Shown here piece by piece: positions 33,584 to 41,676 of a stretch of DNA of 64,000 nt. The stretch is from Clostridia bacterium (GTDB taxonomy: Bacteria > Bacillota > Clostridia > Oscillospirales > CAG-272). Position numbers and translations under genes: made by a program. Below the pieces are notes generated by a model. It was not told the DNA's origin. It did not search any database and saw only the letters and a program-made list of their open reading frames with translations. How positions within the stretch are numbered: the first letter of the stretch is position 1; each line of letters opens with the position of its first letter. The DNA lies in the NCBI GenBank assembly GCA_017625755.1, contig JAGAKG010000063.1, forward strand, positions 1 to 64,000, written 5' to 3'.

Positions 33584-35027
33584 TTTTCGCCTCCCCGAGC
33601 CGCTCGAAGGCATAAGCCGCTCTGTAAAGCAAAGCCTCGGAAAACGAGTCGCCCATAAGCTGCATACCTATCGGCAACCCCTCTGCGCTGACTCCGCAGG
33701 GCAGAGACAATGCGGGTATTCCCGCGATATTGGCGGGTACGGAGCAGATATCTGTCGCGTACATCTGCGTTGGCGAATTTTTCTTTTCTCCGATTTTGAA
33801 CGCCGTCTCTGGCGTTGTGGGCGAGAGGAGCAGGTCGCACTCGCGAAATACTCTCTCAAAATCCCGCTTTATCAGCGCAGCCGCTCTGCGCGCGCGTGCG
33901 TAATACTCATCGTAATACCCTGCCGAGAGCGCAAATGTACCAAGCATTATGCGCCGTTTGACCTCATCTCCGAGCCCCTGTGAGCGTGAACGCAAATAAA
34001 GCTCGGTTATATTTTCATATTCCGCCGCGCGGTATCCATATCTTACACCGTCAAATCTTGAAAGGTTAGATGACGCCTCGGCGCTCGATATCACATAATA
34101 CGCGGGCAGGGCGTACTCCAATGAGGGCAACGACACCTCAAACACCTCAGCGCCCATATCCCCGTATTTTTCAGCCGCCGCCAGAACCGCTTCCCTTACC
34201 TCGCGTGATATTCCCTTTCCGAAAAGCTCTCTCGGAAATCCTATTCTGAGTCGGCTCACACCGCCCGAGATATCACTCTCAAAATCGGCTGCCCCGACAG
34301 ATGCAGTTGTTGCGTCCTTTGCGTCCTGTCCCGCCATCATCCCGAGCAGAGCGGCGTTGTCTGCCACAGATGAGGTTATGACCCCTATTTGCTCAAGCGA
34401 GGACGCGAATGCGACAAGTCCGTATCTCGACACTCTGCCGTATGTCGGCTTCATTCCGACGGTACCGCAAAACGCCGAGGGCTGACGAACCGAGCCGCCC
34501 GTATCCGAGCCGAGAGCGCAAGGCGCTTCAAAGGCGGCAACAGCCGCGGCAGAGCCACCCGAGCTTCCGCCCGCGACTCTCTCATTATCAAACGGATTTT
34601 TAGTTATCTTAAACGCCGAGTTTTCACAAGACGAGCCCATTCCGAACTCGTCCATATTAGTCTTACCTATTATTATAAAGCCATTCGCACGCAGTCGCTC
34701 TATTACGGTAGCGTCGTACGGCGGGATATATCCGTCAAGCATTTTTGAGGCGCAGGTCGTAGGCATAGAGCGGGTGCAGATATTGTCCTTCACGGCTATC
34801 GGTATTCCGTCAAAACGACCGCGCGACACCCCATCTGCTCTGCGCTTATCCGACTCTCGGGCAAGGTCAAGCGCCCTCTCGCAGTCAACATACAGAAACG
34901 CGTCAACCGACGCTTCCTTTTCTTCTATTCGCGCAAGATAAGCGCGAACAAGCTCCTCTGCGGAATATTCCCCTCGCGCCAGAGCCTCCGCGTGCTCAAT
35001 TACTCCTCTTTTAACGATATCTCCCAT
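33576..35027 (-). CDS. gatA: Glu-tRNA(Gln)/Asp-tRNA(Asn) amidotransferase subunit A
   Basis: A 483-residue amidase-signature enzyme. The catalytic Lys is in IPIAVKDN (about residue 75), with the Ser-cisSer-Lys triad completed by AGGSSGGSAAA and SDTGGSVRQP (near 150-178). It liberates ammonia from Gln for GatB. The ATG shares its A with the gatC stop (TGATG), so the two are coupled; an upstream in-frame ATG at 35078 lies inside gatC and is rejected. Confidence 0.95.
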   Translation of the reverse strand: MGDIVKRGVIEHAEALARGEYSAEELVRAYLARIEEKEASVDAFLYVDCERALDLARESDKRRADGVSRGRFDGIPIAVKDNICTRSMPTTCASKMLDGYIPPYDATVIERLRANGFIIIGKTNMDEFGMGSSCENSAFKITKNPFDNERVAGGSSGGSAAAVAAFEAPCALGSDTGGSVRQPSAFCGTVGMKPTYGRVSRYGLVAFASSLEQIGVITSSVADNAALLGMMAGQDAKDATTASVGAADFESDISGGVSRLRIGFPRELFGKGISREVREAVLAAAEKYGDMGAEVFEVSLPSLEYALPAYYVISSAEASSNLSRFDGVRYGYRAAEYENITELYLRSRSQGLGDEVKRRIMLGTFALSAGYYDEYYARARRAAALIKRDFERVFRECDLLLSPTTPETAFKIGEKKNSPTQMYATDICSVPANIAGIPALSLPCGVSAEGLPIGMQLMGDSFSEALLYRAAYAFERLGEAKNG

Positions 35028-35347
35028 CAGCTCTCCCCCTCCCCTATAACTCTGGGGACGGTTATAAATCCGTCGCAAGAGGTTGCGGCGGCGCTTATAA
35101 GCTCGTCTTTCGGAATACCGCCCGATGAGATATCCTCTCTCAGAGAGTCGACAGACAGACTGTCCGTCTCGACAGAGTCCCCCTCAGTACAAAGCTCGGA
35201 AAGCTTTGAGGCAAAGGCTATTATATCGCTCATATCAGCGCATATTTTTTTAAGCTCGGACTCGGAAAATCCAAGCTTCGCAAGCTCTGCGATATGCTCG
35301 GCTTCCTCGGGAGAAAAAATCCTTTTCTCTCTGCTTTTATCAGTCAT
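35027..35347 (-). CDS. gatC: Amidotransferase subunit C
   Basis: A 106-residue GatC: N-terminal helices with IAELAKLGFSESELKKI, then an extended tail that normally wraps GatA and GatB. It is the first of gatCAB and lies 44 bases after rlmH, behind GAAAGGAG. It is slightly longer than typical GatC (about 95). Confidence 0.9.
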   Translation of the reverse strand: MTDKSREKRIFSPEEAEHIAELAKLGFSESELKKICADMSDIIAFASKLSELCTEGDSVETDSLSVDSLREDISSGGIPKDELISAAATSCDGFITVPRVIGEGES

Positions 35348-35391
35348 CGCACGGTCTCCTTTCGTAATATTACAGTTTAAATCAATGCCGT

Positions 35392-35871
35392 TTATTTGTG
35401 GTATTTAGTTCCCGATATGATATTGAAGGCTCTGTATATCCCCTCAAGCAGCATAACTCTGAGAAGCTGGTGCGGAAAGGTCATCTCGGATACGGAAAGT
35501 CTCATATCGCAAGCGCTCTTGACCTTATCCGAGAGTCCGTGAGAGCTTCCGATAACGAAGCAGACCTCGCTGTGTGTGTTTGATACGGTATCCAACTTCT
35601 CGGCAAGCTTCTCCGAGGACAGCTGCTTTCCCTCAACGCACATAGCTATCTTGTACGAGCGCGGTGAAAGCTCGGAGAGTATCGCCTTTGCCTCGTCCTC
35701 AAGCGCCGCGTCTATCTCCTTCTCCGACGGAGAATCGGGCAGTCTCGTTTCCTTCAACTGAACGACAGAGAGCTTGCAGTATGCCGAAAGACGCTTCGAA
35801 TATTCGGCAACCGCCTCTCGCAGGTAGCTCTCCTTAAGAGTTCCCACCGATATTATCTTCACCGAAAGCAT
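35392..35871 (-). CDS. rlmH: 23S rRNA (pseudouridine1915-N3)-methyltransferase RlmH
   Basis: A 159-residue SPOUT methyltransferase: MLSVKIISVGTLKESYLREA at the N-terminus, the SAM-binding knot region CFVIGSSHGLSDKV and the C-terminal HQLLRVMLLEGIYRAF motif. It methylates pseudouridine 1915 of 23S rRNA. The start is set at 35871 behind AGGAG and overlaps the walJ 3' end by 38 bases. The walJ-rlmH pairing is characteristic of Firmicutes. Confidence 0.95.
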   Translation of the reverse strand: MLSVKIISVGTLKESYLREAVAEYSKRLSAYCKLSVVQLKETRLPDSPSEKEIDAALEDEAKAILSELSPRSYKIAMCVEGKQLSSEKLAEKLDTVSNTHSEVCFVIGSSHGLSDKVKSACDMRLSVSEMTFPHQLLRVMLLEGIYRAFNIISGTKYHK

Positions 35872-36676
35872 ATACCTCGCTCTCCTTTCCAAAAATCATC
35901 TCCGTCGGGGCATCGGGTGCCGCTACCGAGACCGATATACTCGTATCGGCGATAGCGGATATAAACTCGTCGAACGCCGTGTCGGGCGTGTTATTCTCCT
36001 CGCTCAGGTGAGCCAACAGAAAAAACCTCGTACCCGTCGCCGCAAGGTGCGCCCCAAATACCGCGCTGTCTCTGTTTGAAAGATGCCCTCTGTTGGAGAG
36101 TATTCTCTGCTTTAATTCGTAGGGGTAGGGACCGCTTTTCAGCATCTCGATATCGTGATTAGATTCAAGAACTACCGCCTCACAGCCCTCGAGAGCCTTA
36201 CATATCCCCTTTGTGACATACCCGATATCGGTCGCGACTCCAAATGAGTGCGCTCCGTCGTCGTCCGAAAAATCTATTCTGTACCCAACGCTCATAAGGC
36301 TATCATGAGGAGTGCGGAAGGAGCGCACACGCAGCTCTCCAAGATATTCCTCGTATTCCTCCGTGTGCCTTACCAGATTTCTGTGTATGAACGCCTCGGG
36401 CTTTCTGTCAAATTTTTCAGCGCTTATGTCGGTAATGTGTATCGGAATAGAATGCTTCTTGCTCAACACCTCAAGCGCCGAGATATGGTCGCAATGCTCG
36501 TGAGTTATAAATATCGCGTCTATCTCCGAGATATCGCTCCCAATCTCAGAAAGAGCGCGGCACAAAGACCGCGCGTTCTTTCCCGCATCTATAAGTATCT
36601 TCTTTCCTGCCGCGCATATATAGACCGAGTTTCCGCCCGAGCCCGAGTAAAGCGCGCATATTCTGTATTCACTCAT
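35834..36676 (-). CDS. walJ: Metallo-beta-lactamase fold protein WalJ
   Basis: A 280-residue MBL-fold hydrolase of the WalJ/YycJ/VicX type. It has SGSGGNS near the N-terminus, the metal motif THEHCDH (about 58-64), a further His in RTPHDSL and a C-terminal HLSEENN. YycJ-type proteins are linked to DNA exonuclease and repair functions and normally accompany walRK; here walRK is absent and the gene sits with rlmH. It overlaps the upstream membrane gene by 4 bases. Confidence 0.88.
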   Translation of the reverse strand: MSEYRICALYSGSGGNSVYICAAGKKILIDAGKNARSLCRALSEIGSDISEIDAIFITHEHCDHISALEVLSKKHSIPIHITDISAEKFDRKPEAFIHRNLVRHTEEYEEYLGELRVRSFRTPHDSLMSVGYRIDFSDDDGAHSFGVATDIGYVTKGICKALEGCEAVVLESNHDIEMLKSGPYPYELKQRILSNRGHLSNRDSAVFGAHLAATGTRFFLLAHLSEENNTPDTAFDEFISAIADTSISVSVAAPDAPTEMIFGKESEVYAFGEDNIGGNS

Positions 36677-37089
36677 AGTCCTAACATCTCAGCAAAGAAA
36701 GGAACCACTATAAGCTCGACAGCCTCAATGGCGAATGTGAAGAAAAACGCAAGTATCACAACGAGCATCCATCTTGACTTTTTGAGTCTTTCCTTGCCGT
36801 CATCTATAAATTTTTTCTTTTGCTCATCGCTCCACTCAGAAGGAAGCATATCCGCGGTAATTCCTCTGCGTGAGAGTCCGCGGTTGTATATAAGATAGGC
36901 AAAAACGAACGCCGCCTCTATAACCATATACGCGATAAGCACCAACTCGAAATACTGATAATTTACCAGCACACGGTATGTGCCAAACACAACGACAGAC
37001 GCCACTATAAGTATTACAAGCAATATTATTCCATCGCGGCTGAGTGGCTTACCCTGCCGCCCTCTTTTTTCATCAAGCTTTTTTGACAT
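36673..37089 (-). CDS. Small membrane protein of unknown function
   Basis: A 138-residue protein with three hydrophobic segments (about 21-40, 48-68 and 108-130), a basic N-terminus and a charged middle loop. No family is recognised. It is sandwiched by ATGA overlap with walJ and a 9-base gap after galK, so it is translated as part of the operon. Confidence 0.65.
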   Translation of the reverse strand: MSKKLDEKRGRQGKPLSRDGIILLVILIVASVVVFGTYRVLVNYQYFELVLIAYMVIEAAFVFAYLIYNRGLSRRGITADMLPSEWSDEQKKKFIDDGKERLKKSRWMLVVILAFFFTFAIEAVELIVVPFFAEMLGL

Positions 37090-37098
37090 CCGACGACC

Positions 37099-38382
37099 TC
37101 ATATAACCTTTATCGCGCCGTAGGGGCGAATCTTCAGAACGATACATCTTCCCTCTCCGAACGCGGAATCCATCAATGCGCGGAAGCCCTCTGCGTCGTC
37201 AGCGTGAACGAACGCCTGAATAGTTCCCGCAAATCCGCCGCCGTGAACTCTCCACGCGCCTCTCTTGTCCGAAAGATAAATCTCCGCAAGGCAGAGAGCA
37301 AGAGAAAGTCCCTGCTCCTCAAGATTCTTGTTTGTATAAACATTCTGCAAATAACAGAAGGACGACCTTCCCGACGCGAGAACGCCTGCGAAGAAATCAT
37401 CAAGTCTGCCGTCTATGAGCGCCTGCTTCTGCGTGGCAACACGACGGTTCTCCTCGAAGAAATGCAGAGAACGAAGGATAGCTCTGTCTCCAACCTTCTC
37501 TCTGAGCGCTGGTATCGAAGCTATAATATTGCCCTCGTCGACCTCTCTTAGCACCTCAGCGCCAAGCAGATGCGCTACCTCCTTCATCTCTGCGGGAACC
37601 GACGCGTAATCGTCGGTAAGGTCGGCGTGGTTGCCGCCCGTGTTTACGATACAAAGATTGTATCCCGCTCCGCTTATATCAAAATCAAGCTTATCTATTA
37701 CGGGTGCCGTGGGATTCTCAAAGTCGATAGCGACGATACCGCCTGCGGCACACGCCACCTGGTCCATAAGTCCGCAGGGCTTGCCGAAAAATTCGTTCTC
37801 GGCATACTGAGCGAGCTTTGCTATCTCAATATTATCTACCGCTCCGTGGTTGTATGTGTGATTGAGTATGTTGCCTATCATATCCTCAAACGCCGCGGAC
37901 GAGGAAAGTCCCGAGCCCTTGAGAACATTAGATGTGGTATATGCGTCAAAGCCGCCAATGGCATATCCGTCCTTCAGAAATCCCGCGCACATTCCCGCAA
38001 TAATAGACGCAGATGTGCCGTATTTCGACGCATCGGGAGCGCTATACTCGGCAAAATTCACGCAATCCTCGGGAAATCCCTCGGATTTAACACGGATGAC
38101 CGAGTCCTCTCTCGCCGCCGCAACGGCGATTATATCGAGGTCGATAGACGCTGCGATAACACAGCCGCGGTTGTGGTCGGTGTGATTGCCCGAAAGCTCG
38201 CTTCTACCCGAAACCGAATAGATCGCAACCTCTCTGCCGTCTCCGTAAATTCGGTCGAACTCGTCAACTGCCGCCGCATAACGGCTTCTTTGGTAGCTCA
38301 GCGCGTCCTCTCCGTAAATTCTCTCGAGAGCGCAGTCAAGCTCTCCTTGATTTATGTATTCCAACATTTCTCTTGAGTTCAT
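37099..38382 (-). CDS. galK: Galactokinase (GHMP family)
   Basis: A 427-residue GHMP kinase. The start at 38382 is preceded by GGGGGAAT; the longer frame runs through the promoter. Motif 1 is GRSELSGNHTDHN (59-71), the clostridial variant of GRxNLIGEHTDYN. Motif 2 is KGSGLSSSAAFE (about 150) and motif 3 is VHGGGFAGTIQ near the C-terminus. It phosphorylates galactose or a related sugar with ATP. The Asn in place of Glu in motif 1 leaves the exact substrate open. It heads the operon running through walJ, rlmH and gatCAB. Confidence 0.85.
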   Translation of the reverse strand: MNSREMLEYINQGELDCALERIYGEDALSYQRSRYAAAVDEFDRIYGDGREVAIYSVSGRSELSGNHTDHNRGCVIAASIDLDIIAVAAAREDSVIRVKSEGFPEDCVNFAEYSAPDASKYGTSASIIAGMCAGFLKDGYAIGGFDAYTTSNVLKGSGLSSSAAFEDMIGNILNHTYNHGAVDNIEIAKLAQYAENEFFGKPCGLMDQVACAAGGIVAIDFENPTAPVIDKLDFDISGAGYNLCIVNTGGNHADLTDDYASVPAEMKEVAHLLGAEVLREVDEGNIIASIPALREKVGDRAILRSLHFFEENRRVATQKQALIDGRLDDFFAGVLASGRSSFCYLQNVYTNKNLEEQGLSLALCLAEIYLSDKRGAWRVHGGGFAGTIQAFVHADDAEGFRALMDSAFGEGRCIVLKIRPYGAIKVI

Positions 38383-38422
38383 AATATTCCCCCTGATATT
38401 AAAATTATAATCATCTTTCTTT

Positions 38423-38451
38423 ATTATAACACATATATTCACTTTCGACAA
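38423..38451 (-). promoter_or_regulatory. Promoter of galK
   Basis: On the minus strand, TTGTCG (complement 38446-38451), 17 bases, TATAAT (complement 38423-38428). Confidence 0.8.
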
Positions 38452-38491
38452 GAGCTTTTTCACGGAAAATATAAAAGATAAAAATATGCTA

Positions 38492-38520
38492 TTGAAAAAA
38501 CGGCTCGGGTATTGTATAAT
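38492..38520 (+). promoter_or_regulatory. Promoter of the 278-aa membrane protein
   Basis: TTGAAA 38492-38497, 17 bases, TATAAT 38515-38520; divergent from the galK promoter. Confidence 0.8.
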
Positions 38521-38553
38521 GTATGTGTAAAAATTTTTCACTCAAGAGGAACT

Positions 38554-39390
38554 ATGAGTTACTTTAAAAGATTTACGGATTTTTGCGCGGGATTTACCGC
38601 TTTTCACGCAATTATATATATCATAGGACAGTTTATGTCCTTCAGACCTGCGGGAGATGTCGTCGGTATACTCGATAAGCTCAAGCTGTTTTTGGCAAAG
38701 GACCACCCGAAGTCGCACAGAGAGTATATCATTTTGATAGCGCTGCTTATTCTCTCGGTCATAGTCGGAAGAATATTTGAAAAGCTACCGTATGTCAGTA
38801 TGCTCTTTTCTCTGTTGCCGATGATGAAGATAATCCTTATGTTCTGTGACGACAAGCTCCGTGACCGCCCTATGCTCTATATCATTCTCGGAGTTCTTCA
38901 TGTCGCGGGAAATGTCGTTCACGCCGCGGTACTCGACAGAGCGGACGGCAAACGCAGAGCCTTCGTATCGACAAATCTTTTCGGAGTTGCGGCGTTCTCT
39001 CTCGGACTTGCCCTCAAAATGCGGGCTGAGAAGCTCGCTCTGCTCGGCGAGGAAGCGCGGGTGGAGCTTGGCGCGCTCGACCTTAAGATTCTCGACGGAG
39101 TCGAGAGCGGCATCTACGAGGTGGTTTTCAAGCTCGGCTTGTTTGTTCTCATAAGCGTCGTCGTGAGCCTTATTTTAAGGGATATATATTTTATCGACGC
39201 TATACTTGCTATCTTCCCCTTGGCTCTCACCGTCTATATGCTCAACGCGGATAAGCTCACCGCATTCCCCGCAATAATTCTCGCGGTGGTGTTTCTCTAT
39301 TTTGCGTTCAGGGTACTCGTGCTTGTCGCAGAGCCTATGGCAAAGAAATTCTCTCTGCCGTGGAAGAAAAATAATAAGCAGGAAATATAA
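38554..39390 (+). CDS. Polytopic membrane protein, no family recognised
   Basis: A 278-residue protein with about eight hydrophobic segments and a short Lys-rich tail. The start at 38554 follows AGAGGAAC; the longer frame begins inside the promoter. No transport or enzyme motif is visible. It is monocistronic, between its own promoter and a terminator, and divergent from galK. Confidence 0.7.
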   Translation: MSYFKRFTDFCAGFTAFHAIIYIIGQFMSFRPAGDVVGILDKLKLFLAKDHPKSHREYIILIALLILSVIVGRIFEKLPYVSMLFSLLPMMKIILMFCDDKLRDRPMLYIILGVLHVAGNVVHAAVLDRADGKRRAFVSTNLFGVAAFSLGLALKMRAEKLALLGEEARVELGALDLKILDGVESGIYEVVFKLGLFVLISVVVSLILRDIYFIDAILAIFPLALTVYMLNADKLTAFPAIILAVVFLYFAFRVLVLVAEPMAKKFSLPWKKNNKQEI

Positions 39391-39394
39391 AACC

Positions 39395-39420
39395 AGGGGC
39401 GATTCGCAAATCGCCCCTTT
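39395..39420 (+). terminator. Terminator after the membrane protein
   Basis: GGGGCGATT/AATCGCCCC with a four-base loop and TTT; convergent with the HAD gene. Confidence 0.85.
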
Positions 39421-39444
39421 AAAATTATTCGCATTCCCGCGACC

Positions 39445-40203
39445 CTATTCCAAATCCTCTATAATTTTCGCCAAGGCGTGGTTTTCTGCCGAGACGGTAA
39501 TTCTATCGGCAACGGCTTTGAGCGACTCGCAGGCGTTGCCCACGGCATAGCCTATATCGGCACTCTCTATCATACTTATATCGTTCTCAAAATCGCCCAC
39601 GCAAACAAGGGTACTCGCGCCCACTATCCGCGCCAGCCGCTTCACGGCGGCGCCCTTGCAGTCGCGGGCATTCTGCATCTCAATTCCGCGCAGAGAGCTT
39701 CTGGTAACCAGATATCTTTCGTCAATTATCTCAGATATCCGCTCCACTACCGAATCGCTGTCCTCGGACTCGACAGAGTATGTAATCTTATACATATCGT
39801 TTTGGTTATGCTCACAAACAAGGGCATCGGAGAACTCCTCTCGGTTCACCTTCACCATTTTGTCGACAGTAAAATAATGAAAACTCTTTATCTCGGGTAT
39901 CTCACGACAGATGACACGGTGATATTCCTTCAATCCGTCCTCAACGAAGCTCTCGTAAACCTTGTCGCTCCCATCGAGCATAACGATAAGTCCGCCGTTG
40001 AAACCGCACACATAGGTGTTCGGTCTGACCTTTCCGAGCATATCCGCGAGCATCCACTCGGGACGCCCCGAAACGAGAGTGAAAAGTCCGCCGTTTTGCT
40101 TGAAATATTCAATTGCCCTGAAATTCTCCTCGGATATCGCTCCGTTCACATACAAAGTCGAGTCAAAATCCGTACAGAGAAGTATTCCGTCAAACCTTCC
40201 CAT
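39445..40203 (-). CDS. HAD-superfamily Cof-type phosphatase
   Basis: A 252-residue protein. HAD motif I is DFDSTL (about residues 11-16), motif II Ser in LVSGRPEWM, the type IIB cap lies between, and Lys motif III and DFENDISMI (motif IV) lie near residue 210. Cof-type HADs dephosphorylate sugar phosphates or flavin nucleotides. The start at 40203 is chosen for the GGGGT site; substrate unknown. Confidence 0.88.
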   Translation of the reverse strand: MGRFDGILLCTDFDSTLYVNGAISEENFRAIEYFKQNGGLFTLVSGRPEWMLADMLGKVRPNTYVCGFNGGLIVMLDGSDKVYESFVEDGLKEYHRVICREIPEIKSFHYFTVDKMVKVNREEFSDALVCEHNQNDMYKITYSVESEDSDSVVERISEIIDERYLVTRSSLRGIEMQNARDCKGAAVKRLARIVGASTLVCVGDFENDISMIESADIGYAVGNACESLKAVADRITVSAENHALAKIIEDLE

Positions 40204-40290
40204 ATCGTCTACCCCACAGAAAAGATATTTCGACAAGATTATTATATTATTTTATCTCGCTACTAATATGAACAAATTATGTCTTTTGTG

Positions 40291-40863
40291 TTAATTACTT
40301 GTCTTTCTCCTCTCAATTCGCTCCGCGGCAAGTCGGAGCGCTTTTGCTTTCATTCTGAACGCCGTGCTTCTCGATACTCCAAGCAACTCCCCGCACCGCT
40401 CAACTGGCTCTCCCTTGATATAGTGATAATAAAGCAAAAGCTTTTCGTTGCTGTTCTCCATACCCATAATAAAATGTCTTATCTCGAACATTCTCGCCCT
40501 CGCTATCGGAGCTTCTCCAAACGCCTCGATATCACTCTCGTCGGTATGAAAGAACTCCTTTTCATATCTGTCAAGCCTGAGCAGCTTTCTGTTAAGCTGA
40601 TATCCGCGAAGATATTCGTCAGCCTTTCTCAGCCTTTCAGACGCGTCAATCTTTACAGCTTCGGTCATATTCTCCCCCTCGCTTTCTTTGTTGTAACAAT
40701 CTATGCAATACGGTTTTCCGTATGAAAATTCCATATCATCATATTCGCATATAACAGAGCCGCATACCGAGCATAACCCCACAGCTCTCCCCCTTTCCGC
40801 GCTCTCTCCCTCATACTCGGGACAAGTGGGCGGACACTTGTATTTGCCACAAATTCGGCACAT
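40291..40863 (-). CDS. Zinc-ribbon plus sigma-like HTH protein
   Basis: A 190-residue protein. The N-terminus carries CRICGKYKCPPTC, then CSVCG and CIDCY, enough cysteines for two zinc sites (residues 2-62). The C-terminal 110 residues are helical and end in a sigma-70 region 4-like helix-turn-helix (ERCGELLGVSRSTAFRMKAK). Similar HTH modules occur in phage-type ArpU/sigma-like regulators. It faces the S24 repressor gene through interlocked promoters and may be part of the same switch. Confidence 0.65.
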   Translation of the reverse strand: MCRICGKYKCPPTCPEYEGESAERGRAVGLCSVCGSVICEYDDMEFSYGKPYCIDCYNKESEGENMTEAVKIDASERLRKADEYLRGYQLNRKLLRLDRYEKEFFHTDESDIEAFGEAPIARARMFEIRHFIMGMENSNEKLLLYYHYIKGEPVERCGELLGVSRSTAFRMKAKALRLAAERIERRKTSN

Positions 40864-40910
40864 TTTCCCTCCTTTTTTATCTTATTTGGTATTGTTTTTA
40901 CAGATTCCTA

Positions 40911-40984
40911 TTGACAAAATATTTCATTTGTTTTATAATTATCTCGTATGGGTATATTATATCGCATTTCCGAAGTATTGTCAA
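40911..40984. promoter_or_regulatory. Face-to-face promoters between HTH gene and S24 repressor
   Basis: Plus: TTGACA 40911-40916, 17 bases, TATAAT 40934-40939. Minus: TTGACA (complement 40979-40984), 17 bases, TATAAT (complement 40956-40961). Each promoter fires toward the other, so initiation at one runs through the other. Confidence 0.8.
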
Positions 40985-41038
40985 GATGTATTTCACATTT
41001 CATAACTATTTGTTAAATATAACCGAAAGAGGTATGCT

Positions 41039-41662
41039 ATGAACTACAAAAAATTTGAAGCTTTGTTGAAAAGTAATAATACCACGGCATATAAGGTCGC
41101 ACGCGCGACAGGTATCGCGCAATCCACTTTTGCGGACTGGAAAAGCGGACGCTCAACGCCGAAAGCCGATAAGCTCAAAAAAATAGCCGATTACTTTGGA
41201 ATAAATGTCAGCTATCTGATAGACGGCGACGAGCTTGACGGGCTTGGCGCCGACACCTCGAAATACAGCGCGGGAAAGCTCGTACCCATTATAGGAGAGA
41301 TACGCGCGGGCGCGCCTATCATAACAGATGAAACTATTATCGGTTATGAGCAGGCGGATATCGACAGCGTCGAGGACTTTTTCTACCTCAAGGTCTGCGG
41401 AGACAGTATGAAAAATATTGGTATGGTCAACGGCTCGATAGTCCTCTTTCATAAGCAGCAGTACGCCGAAAACGGAAATATCGTTGCCTGCCTCGTCGGG
41501 GGCGACAGCGCGACCGTCAAAAGATTTTACAGAGAGCATAAGAGGGTTCTGCTCCTTCCCGAAAACGAGGAATATTCCCCCATTGAGCTTTCAACCGACG
41601 ATTTTGAATCGGGAGAGGCGAGAATACTCGGCGTTGCCGTGGAAGTTAAAATAAAGCTTTAA
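41039..41662 (+). CDS. XRE-S24 (CI/LexA-like) repressor
   Basis: A 207-residue repressor. It has an N-terminal Cro/CI helix-turn-helix (about 5-62) and a C-terminal S24 peptidase domain with nucleophile Ser123 (CGDSMKN), general base Lys161 (ATVKRF) and a candidate Ala90-Gly91 self-cleavage site (EIRAGAP). The sequence thus has all the parts of a RecA-responsive, self-cleaving repressor. No phage genes follow, so it may control chromosomal genes, including the divergent zinc-ribbon/HTH gene. The ABC-F gene follows 14 bases later. Confidence 0.88.
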   Translation: MNYKKFEALLKSNNTTAYKVARATGIAQSTFADWKSGRSTPKADKLKKIADYFGINVSYLIDGDELDGLGADTSKYSAGKLVPIIGEIRAGAPIITDETIIGYEQADIDSVEDFFYLKVCGDSMKNIGMVNGSIVLFHKQQYAENGNIVACLVGGDSATVKRFYREHKRVLLLPENEEYSPIELSTDDFESGEARILGVAVEVKIKL

Positions 41663-41676
41663 CGAGAGGTTTTTCA

